DNA of 64,000 nucleotides from Stenotrophomonas hibiscicola ATCC 19867 (GTDB taxonomy: Bacteria > Pseudomonadota > Gammaproteobacteria > Xanthomonadales > Xanthomonadaceae), in contig NZ_KB907501.1 of the NCBI RefSeq assembly GCF_000382065.1, positions 1 to 64,000 on the forward strand, read 5' to 3'. The notes under the pieces are model-generated. The model had not been told where the DNA came from. It was given only the letters and a program-made list of their open reading frames with translations, and made no database searches. The position numbers were made by a program, and so were the translations under genes. Shown in pieces: positions 1 through 9,501 of this stretch; position 1 is the first letter of the stretch; the number at the start of each line of letters is the position of its first letter.

Positions 1-15
1 ATCGCGGAACGAAGA

Positions 16-294
16 GCAGCCGAGCATGGGCTCGGCTCTACACAGTCAAAGGCGTGCGGACCAACGGTCCGCACCCACCAGGGAATGTGCATGGCTGCCG
101 ATGACCCCTGTAGAGCCGAGCCCACGCTCGGCTCATCGCGCGTAGCGCGAGGGTGAATCGAAAAGCAGCCGAGCGTGGGCTCGGCTCTACATGGTCAAGG
201 GCGTGCGGACCAACGGTCCGCACCCACCCAGGAAGGTGCGTCAAAGGCGTGCGGACCAACGGTCCGCACCCACCAAGCAGGGTCCGCACCCACC
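16..294. repeat. Nested GTAG palindromes and GTGCGGACC repeats
   Basis: Two repeat families are interleaved. GTAG-type palindromes (AGCCGAGC...GCTCGGCT ending CTAC) lie at 16-41, 110-133 and 167-190. A second palindrome built on GTGCGGACCAACGGTCCGCAC followed by CACCC occurs at 51-79, 200-228 and 246-274, with a half copy at 281-294. The first family matches the SMAG/REP type known from Stenotrophomonas. No gene is supported before 305. Confidence 0.85.
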
Positions 295-304
295 GGCCGC
301 CCGG

Positions 305-1102
305 TCAATCGCCGTCGGTTTCGTCCGGGTGGGCCTTCCAGTAGCCGGTGGAACGAATCCAGTCCCGCGGCACGCCCAGGTGGCCTTCGATGAACTTGCG
401 CATCATCCGCGCGCGGCGCGATTCGGTGGCGATCCAGTAGAAGACATCGCCGTCCGGGGCCTCGAAGTCGGTCAGCATGTCTTCCAGCAGCGTACTGCTG
501 GCCGCCGGGAAGCCGTTGCGCTCCAGCCAGTGGATGCGCACGTTCTCGTACTGCGGCAGGTCCTGGCGCTCGTCCTCGTCGCGCACTTCAATGAAGGCCT
601 GCACCTCGGCACCGTCCGGCAGCACGTCCAGCCAGCGGGCGATGGCCGGCAGCGCGGTTTCATCGCCGATCAGCACATAGGCGTCGTAGCTGTCGGCCAC
701 CACGAACGAGCCGCGCGGGCCGCCGATCACCAGCGTATCGCCGGGCTGTGCGCGCTCGGCCCACGGCCCGGCCACGCCCTGGTCGTGCAGCACGAAGTCG
801 ATGGCCAGCTCGCCGGCTTCATGGTCCCACCAGCGCGGGGTGTAGTCGCGCGAGGGCGAAGGCACCTTGCCGTCCGGGTAGCTGCGGCCTTCGGCGGTCA
901 GCACCGGCAGCACCATCTCGCCCGCAGCGTTGGGGAAGAACAGCTTGATGTGGTCGTCGGCGCCGGGCGAATCGAAACCGGCCAGCTCTGCGCCACCCAG
1001 CACGATGCGGCGCATGTGCGGGGTGACCTCTTCAGTGCGCAGCACGGTCAATTCACGGAAGCGCACATCCAGGCGCAGGCGCGTGTTGTTGTGTTCGGTC
1101 AT
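305..1102 (-). CDS. Siderophore-interacting FAD/NAD(P)H ferric reductase
   Basis: A 265-residue soluble protein of the siderophore-interacting family (ViuB/YqjH type), which uses FAD and NAD(P)H to reduce ferric siderophores and release iron in the cytoplasm. Visible marks are the FAD-binding half with RDYTPRWWD (about residues 85-93), the segment GPWAERAQPGDTLVIGGPRGS (about 131-151), and a SIP C-terminal half with LIGDETALPAIARWL (about 163-177) and a YW(K)AHPDETDGD tail. It lies 59 bp downstream of the PadR gene on the same strand, so the two probably form an operon. The pairing mirrors yqjI/yqjH of E. coli, where the two genes are divergent. Family assignment is firm; the actual substrate is unknown. 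Confidence 0.9.
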   Translation of the reverse strand: MTEHNNTRLRLDVRFRELTVLRTEEVTPHMRRIVLGGAELAGFDSPGADDHIKLFFPNAAGEMVLPVLTAEGRSYPDGKVPSPSRDYTPRWWDHEAGELAIDFVLHDQGVAGPWAERAQPGDTLVIGGPRGSFVVADSYDAYVLIGDETALPAIARWLDVLPDGAEVQAFIEVRDEDERQDLPQYENVRIHWLERNGFPAASSTLLEDMLTDFEAPDGDVFYWIATESRRARMMRKFIEGHLGVPRDWIRSTGYWKAHPDETDGD

Positions 1103-1161
1103 GGGGGTTACCTGTAAAGGTGTCGCGCGGGGGCGCGCGGCATGGGGAGACCTGGCTGGAT

Positions 1162-1722
1162 TCAGTCTGGCTGGGTCGTTGAAATCGGTGGTTGCTCGCT
1201 ACCGGCGGTACCGTTGAGCAGGGCCGAGGCCCGCGTCAGCAGCGCCGCCACTTCGTCCGCCTCACCCTCGGCCCAGCGGCCGTGGTGATGCACCAGCGCC
1301 CGCTTGAACTCGCGCAGGGCAGTGGCCAGCGGCGGCGGCAGCGAAGCCTTGGTGATCTCGCGGGCACGGTCGAAGGCACGCCGCTGCGCCAGGCGTACCT
1401 GGGTGCGCTGCACCTTCAGCTCGAACTCGCCAGCAGCGGTGATGCGGAAGATCCGCTTGCCGTCCACTTCCTCGGCCTCGATCCAGCCGGCCTGCTCGAA
1501 GCTGGCCAGCAGCGGGTACATGGTGCCGGCGCTGGGCGTATAGGCCTGCATGAACTGGTTGCTGATCAGCTGCATCAGCTCGTAGCCATGGCGCGGCTGC
1601 TCGCCGATCAGGGCCAGCACCAGCAGGCGCAGGTCACCGCGGCTCAGCACGCGTGGCTGGCCGTTGCGGCGGGGCACCGCCGGATCGGTGGAACGGGCTC
1701 GGGGAGAAGGGGAACGGCTCAT
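1162..1722 (-). CDS. PadR-family transcriptional regulator
   Basis: A 186-residue PadR-type winged-helix repressor. The HTH/wing region spans about residues 28-100 (LRLLVLALIGEQPRHGYELM, then YTPSAGTMYPLLASFEQAGW), followed by a helical dimerisation tail. The start is set at the ATG at 1722 because the upstream in-frame extension runs through the palindromic operator and would encode unlikely sequence. It resembles E. coli YqjI but lacks the His/Cys-rich N-terminal metal-binding tail, so nickel sensing is not supported. It probably represses itself and the downstream siderophore-interacting reductase through the CGATATATCG palindromes in its leader. Confidence 0.9.
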   Translation of the reverse strand: MSRSPSPRARSTDPAVPRRNGQPRVLSRGDLRLLVLALIGEQPRHGYELMQLISNQFMQAYTPSAGTMYPLLASFEQAGWIEAEEVDGKRIFRITAAGEFELKVQRTQVRLAQRRAFDRAREITKASLPPPLATALREFKRALVHHHGRWAEGEADEVAALLTRASALLNGTAGSEQPPISTTQPD

Positions 1723-1724
1723 TT

Positions 1725-1770
1725 CGATATATCGGTAAACGAGTGTGCAAACGATATATCGATATGTCGA
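1725..1770. promoter_or_regulatory. Probable PadR operator, paired CGATATATCG palindromes
   Basis: Perfect 10-bp palindromes CGATATATCG occur at 1725-1734 and 1752-1761. An overlapping near-palindrome TCGATATGTCGA lies at 1759-1770. They sit immediately upstream of the PadR gene start. PadR regulators typically bind AT-centred palindromes in their own promoters. The operator role is inferred from position and symmetry. Confidence 0.65.
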
Positions 1771-2288
1771 ACGCGACAACACTCGATCCGGCCACAAGCG
1801 GGTCTGTTTTGGGCCACGGCGGGCGGCGCGCGTAGAAACGGGGCGCCCTTTGCAGGGCGCCCCGGCAGCAACTGTGGAAGGGAGCGGGGCCTTGGGGCCA
1901 GCACTCGGTCTCTACCCTGCGGCCGCCAGCGGCGCACTTCCAGTGCCGGATGCGGCATGTTGCCGCTGGTTCAGTGCCCGGCGCCGGAAGCGGCCGCCCC
2001 CGACACCCAACCTGCCCCAGAAGCGTCATCGGCAGTAGTAACACTGCGTCCTGCGCATGGACGCAGCGGGCCTGATGCGACAGCGGGGCGCCGGCCGCAA
2101 GAGGCCGTAGCGGCCGGAAACAGGGGCCTGTCCTGCTGCTGGACAGGGCGGGACATGCCTTGCGGACACTGGCCGCATGCATCCATACGCCAGCGTAGCC
2201 AAGTGACGAAAGCCCTTGGTGCGCTACACTTTGCGGTCTAGAAATCTATACAACAGTCGCGCGCGTGCGTGCGGTTATGGGAGCGCTA
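1771..2288. other. Intergenic region upstream of aceE, no gene seen
   Basis: About 500 bp between the divergent PadR gene and aceE. It holds one strong hairpin at 1840-1863 (9-bp GGGGCGCCC stem, 6-nt loop) without a clear T-run. A weak promoter-like pair TTGGTG (2216-2221) and TAGAAA (2239-2244) lies about 45 bp before the aceE start. Open frames here look like chance frames in GC-rich DNA. Confidence 0.4.
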
Positions 2289-4976
2289 ATGAACTGGTTG
2301 AACGAGGTGCTGAACAACGACCCGAATCCTGTGGAAACCCAGGAGTGGATCGAGTCGTTGAAGGCCGTTATTGATGTCGAGGGCTCCGAGCGCGCGCATC
2401 AGCTGCTGGAAGGCATGGTGGAACTGACCCGTCGTTCGGGCGCCTACCTGCCGTTCTCTCCCACCACCGAGTACGTCAACACCATCGAGCCGCAGCTCGA
2501 GGCCAAGAGCCCGGGCAATGCCGAGCTGGAATGGCGCATCCGTTCGATCATCCGCTGGAACGCGATGGCCACCGTGGTGCGCGCCAACCGCAAGCCGGGT
2601 GACCTGGGCGGCCACATCGCCTCGTTCGCCTCCGGCGCCACCCTGTACGACGTGGGCTTCAACCACTTCTGGCGCGCCCCCAGCGAGAACCACCCGGGCG
2701 ACCTGCTGTTCATCCAGGGCCACAGCGCCCCGGGCATCTACGCGCGTTCCTTCCTGGAAGGCCGCATCAGCGAAGAGCAGCTGGACAAGTTCCGCATGGA
2801 AGTGGACGGCGGTGGCCTGTCCTCGTACCCGCACCCGTGGCTGATGCCGGACTATTGGCAGACCCCGACCGTGTCGATGGGCCTGGGCCCGCTGGCCGCC
2901 ATCTACCAGGCGCAGTTCATGCGCTACCTGGAAAACCGTGGCCTGATCGAGAAGTCCGACCGCAAGGTCTGGTGCTTCATCGGCGACGGCGAGAGCGACG
3001 AGCCGGAAACCCTGGGTGCCATCGCCCTGGCCGGCCGTGAAGGCCTGGACAACCTGATCTTCGTGGTGAACTGCAACCTGCAGCGCCTGGACGGCCCGGT
3101 GCGCGGCAATGGCAAGATCATCCAGGAACTGGAAGGCGTGTTCCGTGGCGGCGGCTGGAACGTGATCAAGCTGCTGTGGGGCGGTTACTGGGATGCCCTG
3201 CTGGCCAAGGACACCAACGGCGTCCTGAAGAAGCTGATGATGGAAACCGTCGACGGCGAATACCAGAACTGCAAGGCCTTCGGCGGCGCGTATACCCGCG
3301 AGCATTTCTTCGGCAAGTACCCGGAAACCGCTGCGATGGTGGCCGGCCTGAGCGACGACGACATCTGGCGCCTGAACCGTGGTGGCCACGACCCGCACAA
3401 GGTGTACGCCGCCTACCACCAGGCCGTGAACACCAAGGGCATGCCGACCGTCATCCTGGCCAAGACCGTGAAGGGCTACGGCATGGGCAGCGCCGGTGAG
3501 GCACTGAACCCGACCCACCAGACCAAGAAGCTGGACGACGAAGCGGTGCGCCACTTCCGCGACCGCTTCAACATTCCGGTGACCGACGCGCAGCTGGCCG
3601 ACGGCCAGGTGCCGTTCTACCACCCGGGCCCGGATTCGCCGGAAGTGCAGTACCTGCAGGAACGCCGTGCTGCCCTGGGCGGTTACCTGCCGCAGCGCCG
3701 CCGCAAGGCCGACAAGACCTTCGTGGCGCCGAAGCTGGAAGCCTACGAGCGCCTGCTGAAGAGCAGCGGCGAGCGCAGCTACTCCACCACCATGGCCTTC
3801 GTGCAGAGCCTGAACATCACCCTGCGTGACAAGGAACTGGGCCCGCACATCGTGCCGATCGTGGCCGACGAAGCCCGTACCTTTGGTATGGAAGGCCTGT
3901 TCCGCCAGATCGGCATCTACGCGCCGTTTGGCCAGAAGTACAAGCCGGTCGATGCCGACCAGCTGATGTTCTACCGTGAAGACCAGAGCGGCCAGGTGCT
4001 GCAGCAGGGCATCAGCGAGCCGGGTGCGATCAGCTCGTGGATGGCCGCCGGTACCAGCTACTCGGTCAGCAACGTGCCGATGCTGCCGTTCTACATCTAC
4101 TACTCGATGTTCGGCTTCCAGCGCGTGGGCGACATCGCCTGGCAGGCCGCCGACATGCGTACCCGCGGCTTCCTGCTGGGTGGCACCGCCGGCCGCACCA
4201 CGCTGAACGGTGAAGGCCTGCAGCACGAGGATGGCTTCAGCCATCTGGTGGCCGGTGGCATCCCGAACGTGCGTAGCTACGACCCGACCTTCGGCTTCGA
4301 AGTGACGGTGATCCTGCAGCACGGCACCAAGCGCATGATGGAAGACCAGGTGGACGAGTATTACTACGTCACCCTGATGAACGAGAACTACACCCACCCG
4401 GAAATGCCGGAAGGCGCGGCCGAAGGCATCGTCAAGGGCATGTACCTGCTGACCGACGCCGGCAAGCCGAAGAAGGGCGAGCTGCGCGTGCAGCTTCTGG
4501 GCTCCGGCACCATCCTGCGCGAAGCCATTGCTGCCGCCGAGCTGCTGGACAAGGACTTCGGCGTGACCGCCGATATCTGGAGCTGCCCGAGCTTCAACGA
4601 ACTGCGTCGCGATGGTTTCGACGTGGAACGTGCCAACCGCCTGCATCCGGAAGGTGAGCAGCGCAAGGCCTACGTGACCGAACTGCTGGAAGGCCGCCAG
4701 GGCCCGGCAATTGCCGCCACCGACTACGTGCGTGCGTATGCGGACCAGATCCGTGCGTTCGTGCCGATGTCGTACACCGTGCTTGGTACGGATGGGTTTG
4801 GTCGTTCGGATACGCGTGCGAACCTGCGCCGGTTCTTTGAGGTTGACCGGTACTACATCGCGCATGCCGCGATTGCGGCGTTGGCGAAGGAAGGGAAGAT
4901 GACCGCGAAGGATGTGGCCCGGGCGATCAAGCAGTACAAGATTGATCCGGAGAAGGCTAATCCTGTTGGGGTTTGA
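2289..4976 (+). CDS. aceE: Pyruvate dehydrogenase E1 component (homodimeric)
   Basis: An 895-residue, full-length homodimeric E1 that decarboxylates pyruvate with thiamine diphosphate and passes the acetyl group to the E2 lipoyl domain. The N-terminus MNWLNEVLNNDPNPVETQEW is typical of AceE. The ThDP/Mg motif GDGESDEPE...NCNLQRLDG is at about residues 230-265, and the transketolase-like central and C-terminal domains are intact. The ATG at 2289 is chosen over upstream in-frame starts because GGGAG lies 6 nt before it and the family starts there. A strong terminator follows at 4997-5027. E2 and E3 genes are not next to it. Confidence 0.98.
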   Translation: MNWLNEVLNNDPNPVETQEWIESLKAVIDVEGSERAHQLLEGMVELTRRSGAYLPFSPTTEYVNTIEPQLEAKSPGNAELEWRIRSIIRWNAMATVVRANRKPGDLGGHIASFASGATLYDVGFNHFWRAPSENHPGDLLFIQGHSAPGIYARSFLEGRISEEQLDKFRMEVDGGGLSSYPHPWLMPDYWQTPTVSMGLGPLAAIYQAQFMRYLENRGLIEKSDRKVWCFIGDGESDEPETLGAIALAGREGLDNLIFVVNCNLQRLDGPVRGNGKIIQELEGVFRGGGWNVIKLLWGGYWDALLAKDTNGVLKKLMMETVDGEYQNCKAFGGAYTREHFFGKYPETAAMVAGLSDDDIWRLNRGGHDPHKVYAAYHQAVNTKGMPTVILAKTVKGYGMGSAGEALNPTHQTKKLDDEAVRHFRDRFNIPVTDAQLADGQVPFYHPGPDSPEVQYLQERRAALGGYLPQRRRKADKTFVAPKLEAYERLLKSSGERSYSTTMAFVQSLNITLRDKELGPHIVPIVADEARTFGMEGLFRQIGIYAPFGQKYKPVDADQLMFYREDQSGQVLQQGISEPGAISSWMAAGTSYSVSNVPMLPFYIYYSMFGFQRVGDIAWQAADMRTRGFLLGGTAGRTTLNGEGLQHEDGFSHLVAGGIPNVRSYDPTFGFEVTVILQHGTKRMMEDQVDEYYYVTLMNENYTHPEMPEGAAEGIVKGMYLLTDAGKPKKGELRVQLLGSGTILREAIAAAELLDKDFGVTADIWSCPSFNELRRDGFDVERANRLHPEGEQRKAYVTELLEGRQGPAIAATDYVRAYADQIRAFVPMSYTVLGTDGFGRSDTRANLRRFFEVDRYYIAHAAIAALAKEGKMTAKDVARAIKQYKIDPEKANPVGV

Positions 4977-4996
4977 TTAGGTAGTTATCTTTCATT

Positions 4997-5027
4997 AAAT
5001 GGGCGACCCGTGGGTCGCCCATTTTTT
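4997..5027 (+). terminator. Rho-independent terminator of aceE
   Basis: AAATGGGCGACCC, loop GTG, GGTCGCCCATTT followed by a T-run. The T-run ends at 5027, directly against the AGGG Shine-Dalgarno (5028-5031) of the next gene. Confidence 0.93.
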
Positions 5028-5038
5028 AGGGCTTGAAT

Positions 5039-6589
5039 ATGGATATTGAAGGCTATCTGACCGATCTATTCAAAGAGAAGACATCCGGAGCTTTTCTGTT
5101 CCTTGGCTCCGGTTTTTCCAGGCGCTACATCGGCTTGGAAGACTGGAAGGGGCTTTTGCAGCGCTTCTGTGCTCCAGGGAAGAAGTTCGAATACTATCTT
5201 TCCCGAGTTGATGGCGACTATCCAGAAGCGGCAAAGCTCCTGTCTGTCGATTTTAACGAAAGATGGTGGTCCGATCCCGAGTTTGAGGAAAGTCGCGCTC
5301 ATTATGGTCAGAGCGTATCTACCAGTTCATCAGCCCTAAGGGTTGAGATCTGCAGATATCTGTCCTCACTTACTGATAAATTCCCGGATGGTGTGCTTCT
5401 TGGTGAAGAGGTTGAGATAGTTCGCAGGCTCAATGTCGATGGTGTTATTACCACTAATTGGGATTGTTTTGCCGAGCATCTTTTCCCTGATTATAAGGTC
5501 TACGTAGGACAGGGGGACTTGCTGTTCGCTAACCCGCAAGAGGTTGGTGAGATATATAAAATCCACGGCGGGTGCTCGGATCCTGAATCGCTGGTCCTGA
5601 CCTCTGACGACTACGCACTATTCGCAAGCCGGAATCCGTACTTGGCTGCCAAGCTAATTACGGTATTTGTTGAACATCCCGTCGTGTTTATTGGGTATTC
5701 GCTATCTGATCCGAATATTCAGTCGATACTTAGATCTATTAGCTCATGCATAGGCAGTAAGAATGTTAGCAAGTTGAGAAAGAACTTAATATTCTTGCAG
5801 AGGCCTGAGGAAGAAGAGGGTGATTCAATTTCGGAATCCTATTACGCTTTGGATGCAGAGCAGATTCCAATTGTTCTCGTAAAAACACAAGATTTCTCGA
5901 AGGTTTATGCTGCGCTTGAGAAAACCAAGAGAAAAGTTCCTGCCCGTATATTGCGTTTTTGTAAGGATCAGATGTATGAAATTGTCAAGAGCGGTGACCC
6001 GGATAAGAAAATAAGCGTCATCGACATCGAGAACATCACTAAAACGGATGATGTTGAATTCTTGGTAGGCGTTGGAGTAATTGCTAAGGGCCTCTCCGCG
6101 GTCGGTTATGAGTCGATCCAGTTAGTGGATTTGCTCTCTGATCTGGTAATTCAGGATCGTCAGTACAGCGCTGATATGATACTCAAGAGTGTCATTAAGA
6201 GTGTCGGAAGAAATACCAGTAATGTTCCGGTTTTCAAGTATTTGAATGCTGCCGGAATTACGACAAAGGCTGATTTTAACAAGTCGGAGTATGATCTTAA
6301 GAAATGGGTTGAGCGGAGGATCGATGAGTTCCGTTCCAACGTTTACAAGAAGTCTTTCGCTAAGAAGTGTAAGGATATGGATATTCAGGATGTGATCGAT
6401 GAATTTACCCCGGAGGTCGCGGCCGCATACATTCCATTCCTTTCTGCCGACAAGATCGATCTCGAAGTTCTTCGAGGTTTTCTTGAAGACAATTTTGATA
6501 TTTTCAAGGCGGGATCGACTGGCTACGTGAGCTACTATAGAAAGCTTGCCTGCTTCTATGATCGGCTTCGATGGGGCTGGCGTTTTTGA
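5039..6589 (+). CDS. SIR2-like domain protein, probable phage defence NADase
   Basis: A 516-residue protein with an N-terminal SIR2-like Rossmann domain: GSGFS at residues 23-27 (NAD-binding loop), TTNWD at 138-142 and KIHG with the candidate catalytic His at 176. GYSLSDPNI, typical of the SIR2_2 group of defence proteins, follows. Residues after about 290 are helical and unrecognised. Relatives deplete NAD to abort phage infection. The start is ATG 5039 (AGGG 7 nt upstream) rather than the in-frame TTG 5033. The gene is clearly AT-richer than its neighbours, which suggests transfer. It lies on the same strand 269 bp before the McrBC pair. No room for a clean promoter exists between the aceE terminator and this start. 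Confidence 0.82.
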   Translation: MDIEGYLTDLFKEKTSGAFLFLGSGFSRRYIGLEDWKGLLQRFCAPGKKFEYYLSRVDGDYPEAAKLLSVDFNERWWSDPEFEESRAHYGQSVSTSSSALRVEICRYLSSLTDKFPDGVLLGEEVEIVRRLNVDGVITTNWDCFAEHLFPDYKVYVGQGDLLFANPQEVGEIYKIHGGCSDPESLVLTSDDYALFASRNPYLAAKLITVFVEHPVVFIGYSLSDPNIQSILRSISSCIGSKNVSKLRKNLIFLQRPEEEEGDSISESYYALDAEQIPIVLVKTQDFSKVYAALEKTKRKVPARILRFCKDQMYEIVKSGDPDKKISVIDIENITKTDDVEFLVGVGVIAKGLSAVGYESIQLVDLLSDLVIQDRQYSADMILKSVIKSVGRNTSNVPVFKYLNAAGITTKADFNKSEYDLKKWVERRIDEFRSNVYKKSFAKKCKDMDIQDVIDEFTPEVAAAYIPFLSADKIDLEVLRGFLEDNFDIFKAGSTGYVSYYRKLACFYDRLRWGWRF

Positions 6590-6858
6590 CGACGCCTTTT
6601 CTCCCAATCGCATGCGATCTTCCTTGCGTTTTCTTTCGAATTGGGCTGAATGACGAGCGAGAAGGATCTCGTGGTACGCGGATTCATTGAGGTATTACAA
6701 GAGAGGAGTCGATGACTCTCCTGGAATGTTCTGGTCTGAGGGACTGTGAGGCTTGATTGTCTCTACGTGAGAGCAGTCAAGCTGCCAACCGCTACTTGGT
6801 GACGTAATTGGCATTGTTCCATTAGGATTAGTACTGGGCCAATTTTTATGAGTCATGC

Positions 6859-9498
6859 ATGGGACGCATCAACTCACCGATCGGACTGGATGGGTTTCGG
6901 ATCGGTTCCGAGTACTCTCGTCAAGATGTCGCACATCTGGGCGGATTGCCTGTTCCAACGGAAATTTATGGCACTGCCTGGGCCGACGGCATCCTAGAAC
7001 TCGAGAACGCTGTGTTGCTGTTCGTAACACTCGAGAAGGAAGGGGAAGCCGACTACCTCGACGTTTTCGACGGCACCGACTTCTACTGGGAAAGCCAGAA
7101 TAGGAACAGTCAAAGCTCCCCGATCATCCGCAGGATCTCAGGCGGTTCGCCCACCTATCTGTTCGCGCGGATGAGGGCAAAGTTTCGCGGCGCCTCCAAT
7201 GCGGTCCCATTCATCTACTGCGGCAAGCTCGACTTCGTGGCGATGGACGGGGAGCACCCTGTTACGTGCCTGTTCGATGCGGTCGACATTGGAACCGGTC
7301 ATAGCGACAGCCTGGCTGAGATCCTGCAGTGGCGTCCTAGCGTCTCCCCAACCGAGTTCTCTGCGCGCCAGCTGCGACTGAAGGGTGACGGAAAGATTCT
7401 GCCGCCAGCAACCACAAAGTCCTTCGCTACTCCTACGCCCGCTGTGGCGAGTGGCCCGTTGATCTGGGAAGTCGTGCTCACCGATGGCGCCATACGCAAC
7501 GGCTACATCTCAGTTGACCCCAGTTGGTCAGGCTTCGATGCAGCCATGCTGGGCCTTCCAGACGTAGCGTCAGGAAGAGAAGCTACCTTTACGTTCCCGA
7601 ATGGCTATCAGATCACCTCCGATTTGCGGCCCAATGGACCAGGCTCAGCTCGCATCCGCGCACGTGTTGCGCCCGCGTTTAGGCGCCTTGGGGTAACAGC
7701 GGGCGATTCGCTGCTCATCATTCAAGAGACAAACGGGCAGTATCGAATTGAGGCACGCAAGGGCAGCCGAGACACGTTTGAGCTCGGCTACGTACGTCTG
7801 CGCGAACGCTTCCTCGCACGATTCCCCGGATTCACCGGCTTCTCTAAAGATCAGCGCTTGTTGCGGGAAACCAGCTACAAGCGGCAGTTGGTAGAGCAGT
7901 ACCCCGCGATCATGCGTCCGGCGCTCAGGAGCGGACAGCCAGAGGAAATTTGGTCTGCGCTGCTCAAGCTGCTTAAGGTTCGCGTTGGCGTAGAGAACGT
8001 GCAACCTCAGAACATTGTTGGTTGGCGAATTGTCGCGCAATTGGCCGAGTTGCCAGAGGACGATCGAGTAGCGCTGGGTAGGGCGGTCCTCTCACTGCTT
8101 AGGAGGCGGGACGACAACGTTGCACTTGAGGCCTTCAATGAGTCCTTGTACAAGCTGAGCGCACCGCTACAGCCTGCCGGCCAACGGTCGCTTTCAAGCC
8201 TTCTGCTTACTCTAAAAGATCCGACTCGCTACTTTTTCATCAAGACCGGCCAGATGCGCCGTGCCTTGGGTCTGCTCGACCCGACCTTCGACTTCCGCAA
8301 GGGCGGCATGACCGTCGAAGAATGGGAGCGCATTCGTGCGCTCTCGAGCCGCCTCGCCGATCGACTGTCAGATGACGGCTGGCCGCCCTCAGACATGATC
8401 GACGTTCAGTCCTTCCTCTGGGTGGCCATCGCCTATGAGCAGGGCGACGGTGCAGAGGCTGAGGAGCAAGAAGATGAAGCTGTGGAACAGGATGACGATA
8501 TGCAGGTGATGCACGCTCCCTCCAACACCATCCTCTATGGCCCACCCGGTACCGGCAAGACCTATGGTGTGGTGGATAAGGCTCTGGAGATCCTCGATCC
8601 GGAGTTGCTGGCCGCCATCAAGGGTCAGGGGGCTGGTGCGCGAGCCGTGCTCAAGCAACGCTTCGATGCGCTGCATGAAGAAGGACGCATCCGCTTCGTC
8701 ACCTTCCACCAGAGCTTCGCTTATGAGGACTTCGTGGAGGGCCTGAAGGCTCGTGCAGGTGCAAGCGGTGCGCTCGAGTATGGCGTTGAGAACGGTGTCT
8801 TCCTCGAGCTTTGCATCGATGCGCAGCACAGCGACCTGCCATACGTACTCATCATCGACGAGATTAATCGGGGAAACATCGCCCGCATCTTCGGCGAGCT
8901 CATTACCCTCATTGAGCCCAGCAAGCGGCAGGGGATGGATGAAGCGTTGTCCGTTCGCTTGCCGTACTCCAAGCAAGATTTTGCGGTGCCAGCCAACTTG
9001 CACATCATTGGCACAATGAATACTGCGGACCGCTCGCTGGCTGCGATGGACGTAGCACTGCGCCGACGCTTCCGGTTCATCGAAATGCCGCCCCAGCCGG
9101 AGCTGCTTGATTGGGACGTCGACGGTATTCGCATGGGTGAACTGTTAAGCACCCTAAACAGTCGCATCGAAGTTCTGCTCGGCCGGGATCACCTCATCGG
9201 CCATGCGTACTTGATGGGCGCCAAAGATCTGCCTGGGCTGGCTGAGGCGTTCCGCCTGCGCATTCTGCCGTTGCTGCAGGAGTACTTCTTCGAAGACTGG
9301 CGTCGTATCGCTTGGGTGCTGAACGATGATGCTAAGCCGCAGGGTGAGCGCTTCTTGCGCCAGCGCGAGCTGCAGTTGAACCGCCTGTTTGCCCCGGAGG
9401 CACAGCTCGCACCTGACACCGCCAATTGGTATATCCATGAGTCAGCGTTCGAGCAGGCAGCCAGTTACAGGGGAATTCTCGTCGGCCAGGCAGACTGA
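6859..9498 (+). CDS. mcrB: McrB-like AAA+ GTPase with DUF3427-type N-terminus
   Basis: An 879-residue motor/specificity subunit of a type IV modification-dependent restriction system. The N-terminus (about residues 28-140, IYGTAWADG...FYWESQNRNSQ) looks like a DUF3427-type domain, followed by an unrecognised region. The McrB AAA+ core has Walker A GPPGTGKT at 561-568, Walker B IIDEINRGN at 665-673, and the McrB signature GTMNTADRS at 718-726 followed by DVALRRRFRF. Such subunits bind modified DNA and drive the McrC nuclease. It ends 3 nt before mcrC, so the pair is an operon. No strong ribosome site precedes ATG 6859; the preceding 269 bp contain no gene I can support. Confidence 0.9.
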   Translation: MGRINSPIGLDGFRIGSEYSRQDVAHLGGLPVPTEIYGTAWADGILELENAVLLFVTLEKEGEADYLDVFDGTDFYWESQNRNSQSSPIIRRISGGSPTYLFARMRAKFRGASNAVPFIYCGKLDFVAMDGEHPVTCLFDAVDIGTGHSDSLAEILQWRPSVSPTEFSARQLRLKGDGKILPPATTKSFATPTPAVASGPLIWEVVLTDGAIRNGYISVDPSWSGFDAAMLGLPDVASGREATFTFPNGYQITSDLRPNGPGSARIRARVAPAFRRLGVTAGDSLLIIQETNGQYRIEARKGSRDTFELGYVRLRERFLARFPGFTGFSKDQRLLRETSYKRQLVEQYPAIMRPALRSGQPEEIWSALLKLLKVRVGVENVQPQNIVGWRIVAQLAELPEDDRVALGRAVLSLLRRRDDNVALEAFNESLYKLSAPLQPAGQRSLSSLLLTLKDPTRYFFIKTGQMRRALGLLDPTFDFRKGGMTVEEWERIRALSSRLADRLSDDGWPPSDMIDVQSFLWVAIAYEQGDGAEAEEQEDEAVEQDDDMQVMHAPSNTILYGPPGTGKTYGVVDKALEILDPELLAAIKGQGAGARAVLKQRFDALHEEGRIRFVTFHQSFAYEDFVEGLKARAGASGALEYGVENGVFLELCIDAQHSDLPYVLIIDEINRGNIARIFGELITLIEPSKRQGMDEALSVRLPYSKQDFAVPANLHIIGTMNTADRSLAAMDVALRRRFRFIEMPPQPELLDWDVDGIRMGELLSTLNSRIEVLLGRDHLIGHAYLMGAKDLPGLAEAFRLRILPLLQEYFFEDWRRIAWVLNDDAKPQGERFLRQRELQLNRLFAPEAQLAPDTANWYIHESAFEQAASYRGILVGQAD

Positions 9499-9501
9499 CC
9501 G

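Noticed and set aside
16..294. CRISPR-like spacing of repeats
   Set aside because: The repeats are themselves palindromes of two types, too few and irregular, spacers are related to each other, and no cas gene is near.
2286..4865. 859-codon open frame antisense to aceE
   Set aside because: It mirrors aceE exactly, its translation has no recognisable domain, and long antisense frames are common in GC-rich codons.
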